Below, piece after piece: positions 61,601-64,000 of a stretch of DNA of 64,000 bases (position 1 is its first letter; each line of letters begins with the position of its first letter). The translations under genes and the position numbers were made by a program. The stretch is from Wuchereria bancrofti. Its lineage: Eukaryota; Nematoda; Chromadorea; Rhabditida; Onchocercidae. The stretch spans positions 2,988,163-3,052,162 of the forward strand of contig SSBO01000009.1 in NCBI GenBank assembly GCA_005281725.1, written 5' to 3'. The notes under the pieces were generated by a model. The model saw only the letters and a list, made by a program, of their open reading frames with translations, made no database searches and was not told where the DNA came from.

Positions 61601-64000
61601 ATCAGCGAATGGACTTTTTTTTGATTTTTTTATGCGATTTGGTATATTTTAATGTTTCAATTGATTTAGAGACTTCATGCAGAAGCAGATCCTGCCTAAT
61701 TATGAGTAAATTATATTTTGCTGCATTGATTAGTGTGATTGTATTTGTTTCTGACTTAATATAACTTATTTTACTCTGTGCACTTTCTAGTTATTGTTCT
61801 TTTACTTCAGGATCAGCGGGAGAATGCAAAATGGGCACATCAAACATTACTTAAACACTTGGCTGTACCAATGTTGGCTACTTACATTGATTTGTTGAGG
61901 TTTTGCAAAACAATAGTTAGTACTATGTTTGATGTTTACAGGACATTAGAATATAGTCTGAATTGATGATTTATGAACTTCGATTTTCCTTATAATGCTA
62001 GGAAAAATAGCCAAATACAGATTTTTTTTCAAGCTGAAAGTTTTTTTGGATCTCTACACACCTGAATGAAAAAATATTCCTTAATTTCATAAGGTCTTCT
62101 CTTTCATCCAAATGAGTTGAGTTTTGAAAAACTTTATTTTCTTTTTACTAAGATTTTTGTTTTCAGATTTAACGTGAAATATTTCTAGGGGCGCTATCTA
62201 TTGGATTTCATTCTGGAGCAAAGCGATACCGACAAAGTTCTAAACAAAATGAATGCTTGTATTCAGGACTTTATTTCTGAAAAAGTTCTTGATCCACAAA
62301 CAGTTGCTATCTGCAAAACACTTACTGTATGATTTTTTTTAATTGAGCTCCATGTCGGATTTCATTTAACTAATGTTTTTCATTGTTGAATTCTGATTGA
62401 AACCCCTTTTTGGCTTCCAGTACGCATTTTTTGCAGCAATTGAAGAGCATATGTCGTACTTTTGTTCTATTTCAATCTGTAAAAGATGTTAGATTTGAGA
62501 TTGAGATCTTCTAGAATTCATTAATTTTAAAGCAGATTATTGCAAATATAAAGAAGAAAGATTTCCAGAAAAGACATGCGAAGAATATCTGTTTGCTAAC
62601 TGTTTCACCGACTTTCACACATGCTGAATATCGCTCAAGATCAAGATCACACGAATACATGTTTCGGTAAGTACCTTTTGGTGTGTATTACCTTTTTCAG
62701 GATTGCTTATTTAAAGTCTACTTCTCTTCTAAAGATCGTTTCGCTATTATTGTTTAGAATACGCAACTTTGAAACATGTTTTTTTTTCTTGACGAATAAC
62801 TATCAAGGAATTTCCATGATCTAATTTTCCATTCTTTTTTTAGAGTTTTACTTCCGAATGTAGCGGATAGAGTGGAGCCTGTACGACTGAATTTGCCAGC
62901 TACGCAAGACATATCTATATGTGAAGCTGTTGATCACTGTATCCGATTGGTATCGCGCAAAGTAGTGGAAGTGCATCGCAAATATCCAGACCTTAAAATT
63001 GTTTTGGTTGGTTGGGGAACATCTTGTGTTATAAATCATCAGGTAAGTTATATATTTCCAAAAGTACAGCTGTTGAATTTGTTGAATGATAGACTTTTGG
63101 CTGATCCGAATGGCATTATATTTCAGGTTGTTCAATGTATGCCGAATGTATCTGCTATCATCAACTTTGCCTTTCCGATGAAGACGGCTGATGGACCAAG
63201 GGGTGTAAGTTTCGTTGCGTCGAATTGTTTTTCTCATTGTTTTATTGGTTAGTTAAAACATTTTCGATGTGATACGCTTGGAATTACTCGGATTAATTCA
63301 TAAATATCAGTGATTTAGGATGTTGATGATGATATACTGCTTACATATTGTCCAACATTATTTGTTGTTGGTGATCAGGCTACTGATTGTGATATTCGTG
63401 AACTGCAGGTTATGGCGACAAGAATGATTGGTTGGTTGCTTCAACTTCCTAACATGTTTTAGAAAGCGAAATTGTATATTGCTTTTGCTAAATGCTTTAA
63501 TAAATTTATTCATCAAATTTTCTATTTTATATTGTACTTCCAATGTATAATATTGAAACAGTTTAACATTTTAGAATTAGCCTTTTATTAAATATAAATA
63601 AAAATCTAATGAAGTTGATTGTAACTTTCAGCTCCCACAGGAGTAATTGTTGTTGGTTCATCAAACTATGATTTGCATCCTTCAACATTGCGGCTAACTA
63701 TCGAGCGATTTACTCACCGAACCGTACAAAGAGCCTTACTAGTGTGTTTTACTTATTGCAAACTTTAAATAAAGAAATATTGATACTGGAATATTTTATT
63801 TTTTTACATCGTTTTGGAATATCTCAGGTAAGAGAAATTTTTTAGGATGATGTAGTCGATTTTCTACAGTTATATTGTTCCTCATCAACCACTCACTCTT
63901 TTCGCTTGCATCCACTGAAACTTGTTGAAGTGAACGATGTGGATTTGTCAGTTTTGCGTACATCCAATCTTTTCTCAGGCAGCCAGACGAAATCAACTAA
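52648..64000 (+). CDS. KANSL3: KANSL3-like NSL complex subunit with long N-terminal part (3' partial)
   Basis: C-terminal part is homologous to KANSL3 (NSL3), a subunit of the MOF/KAT8 histone acetyltransferase NSL complex. Exons: 52648-52665, 52925-53056, 53205-53326, 53536-53713, 53810-54008, 54358-54528, 54816-55200, 55615-55726, 56029-56121, 56327-56455, 56641-56724, 56900-57231, 57706-57811, 58053-58181, 58762-59056, 59162-59247, 59449-59668, 59872-60021, 60115-60196, 60417-60551, 60857-61072, 61324-61501, 61811-61915, 62189-62326, 62536-62666, 62844-63042, 63127-63204, 63319-63430, 63632-63741, 63846-64000. At least 1526 residues; cut by the window edge. KANSL3 signs from exon 22: HLAVPMLATYIDLL, KIVLVGWGTSCV, FAFPMKTADGPRGDVDD, TLFVVGDQATDC, VIVVGSSNYDL, DDVVDFL. 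The hydrolase nucleophile position is Gly (GWGTS, about 1365-1369). Residues 1 to about 1050 alternate Lys/Arg-rich clusters (KRRRRR, RRGRKR, KRGKPRKK) and acidic stretches, with no recognised domain. Weak donors are at 54008, 55200, 59056 and 60551; a stop at 55202-55204 would end a separate shorter gene if the 55200 donor is unused. Confidence 0.82.
54272..54327. repeat. Tandem duplication, 28-base unit
   Basis: Two copies of a 28-base unit (AATAAAACCGSGATGTGTTC and eight more bases), differing at one position and preceded by a partial copy. They lie in intron 5 just before exon 6 of the KANSL3-like gene. Confidence 0.9.
54629..54686. repeat. Tandem duplication, 29-base unit
   Basis: Two copies of a 29-base unit beginning GGCTCAAGTCCARTATAGTT, one mismatch apart, in the intron after exon 6 of the KANSL3-like gene. 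Confidence 0.9.

Overview
The window reads as nuclear DNA of a nematode. It is AT-rich and gene-sparse, its genes are cut into many small exons by mostly short introns, and TTTCAG-type acceptors sit just upstream of several start codons, as expected for spliced-leader trans-splicing. It also holds a nematode-type cuticle collagen and a CK1/TTBK-like kinase of the kind nematodes have expanded. A spirurine (filaria-like) worm fits the base composition and gene spacing, but that is inference. Gene models below were built by hand from splice sites, reading phase and recognised protein families.

Layout. 1-14170: no recognisable gene; a dense set of di-, tri- and tetranucleotide repeats (about 0.16-7.1 kb), one GC-richer block (about 5.75-6.3 kb), then ordinary AT-rich DNA. 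14171-25438 (+): an 18-exon BCL11-family zinc-finger regulator. 29807-34420 (+): 16-exon SNW1/SKIP spliceosome factor and transcription co-regulator. 37130-41894 (+): 12-exon RMI1 homologue, of the BLM-TOP3-RMI dissolvasome. 43917-47112 (-): 7-exon CK1/TTBK-like kinase lacking the key catalytic residues. 47534-49370 (-): 7-exon cuticle collagen. 51004-51711 (-): 2-exon NDUFA2, a complex I subunit. 52648 to the right edge (+): a 30-exon model with a long basic/acidic nuclear-type N-terminal part and a KANSL3 (NSL complex) alpha/beta-hydrolase-like C-terminal part, cut by the window edge.

The genes do not form one pathway. Three plus-strand genes in a row encode a chromatin/transcription factor, a splicing factor and a DNA-repair factor. 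RMI1 is convergent with the pseudokinase. NDUFA2 and the KANSL3-like gene are divergent and share an intergenic promoter region of about 0.94 kb.

The most unusual signals are: two partial exon copies lying as dead pseudo-exons in introns upstream of their parent exons (BCL11 exon 13 and SNW1 exon 6); an RMI1 5' splice site buried in a perfect 12-bp hairpin; a short out-of-frame ORF overlapping the RMI1 start; three octamer (ATGCAAAT) sites upstream of the pseudokinase; a single BCL11 zinc-finger cluster with an altered last finger; and the very long N-terminal part joined to the KANSL3 domain.
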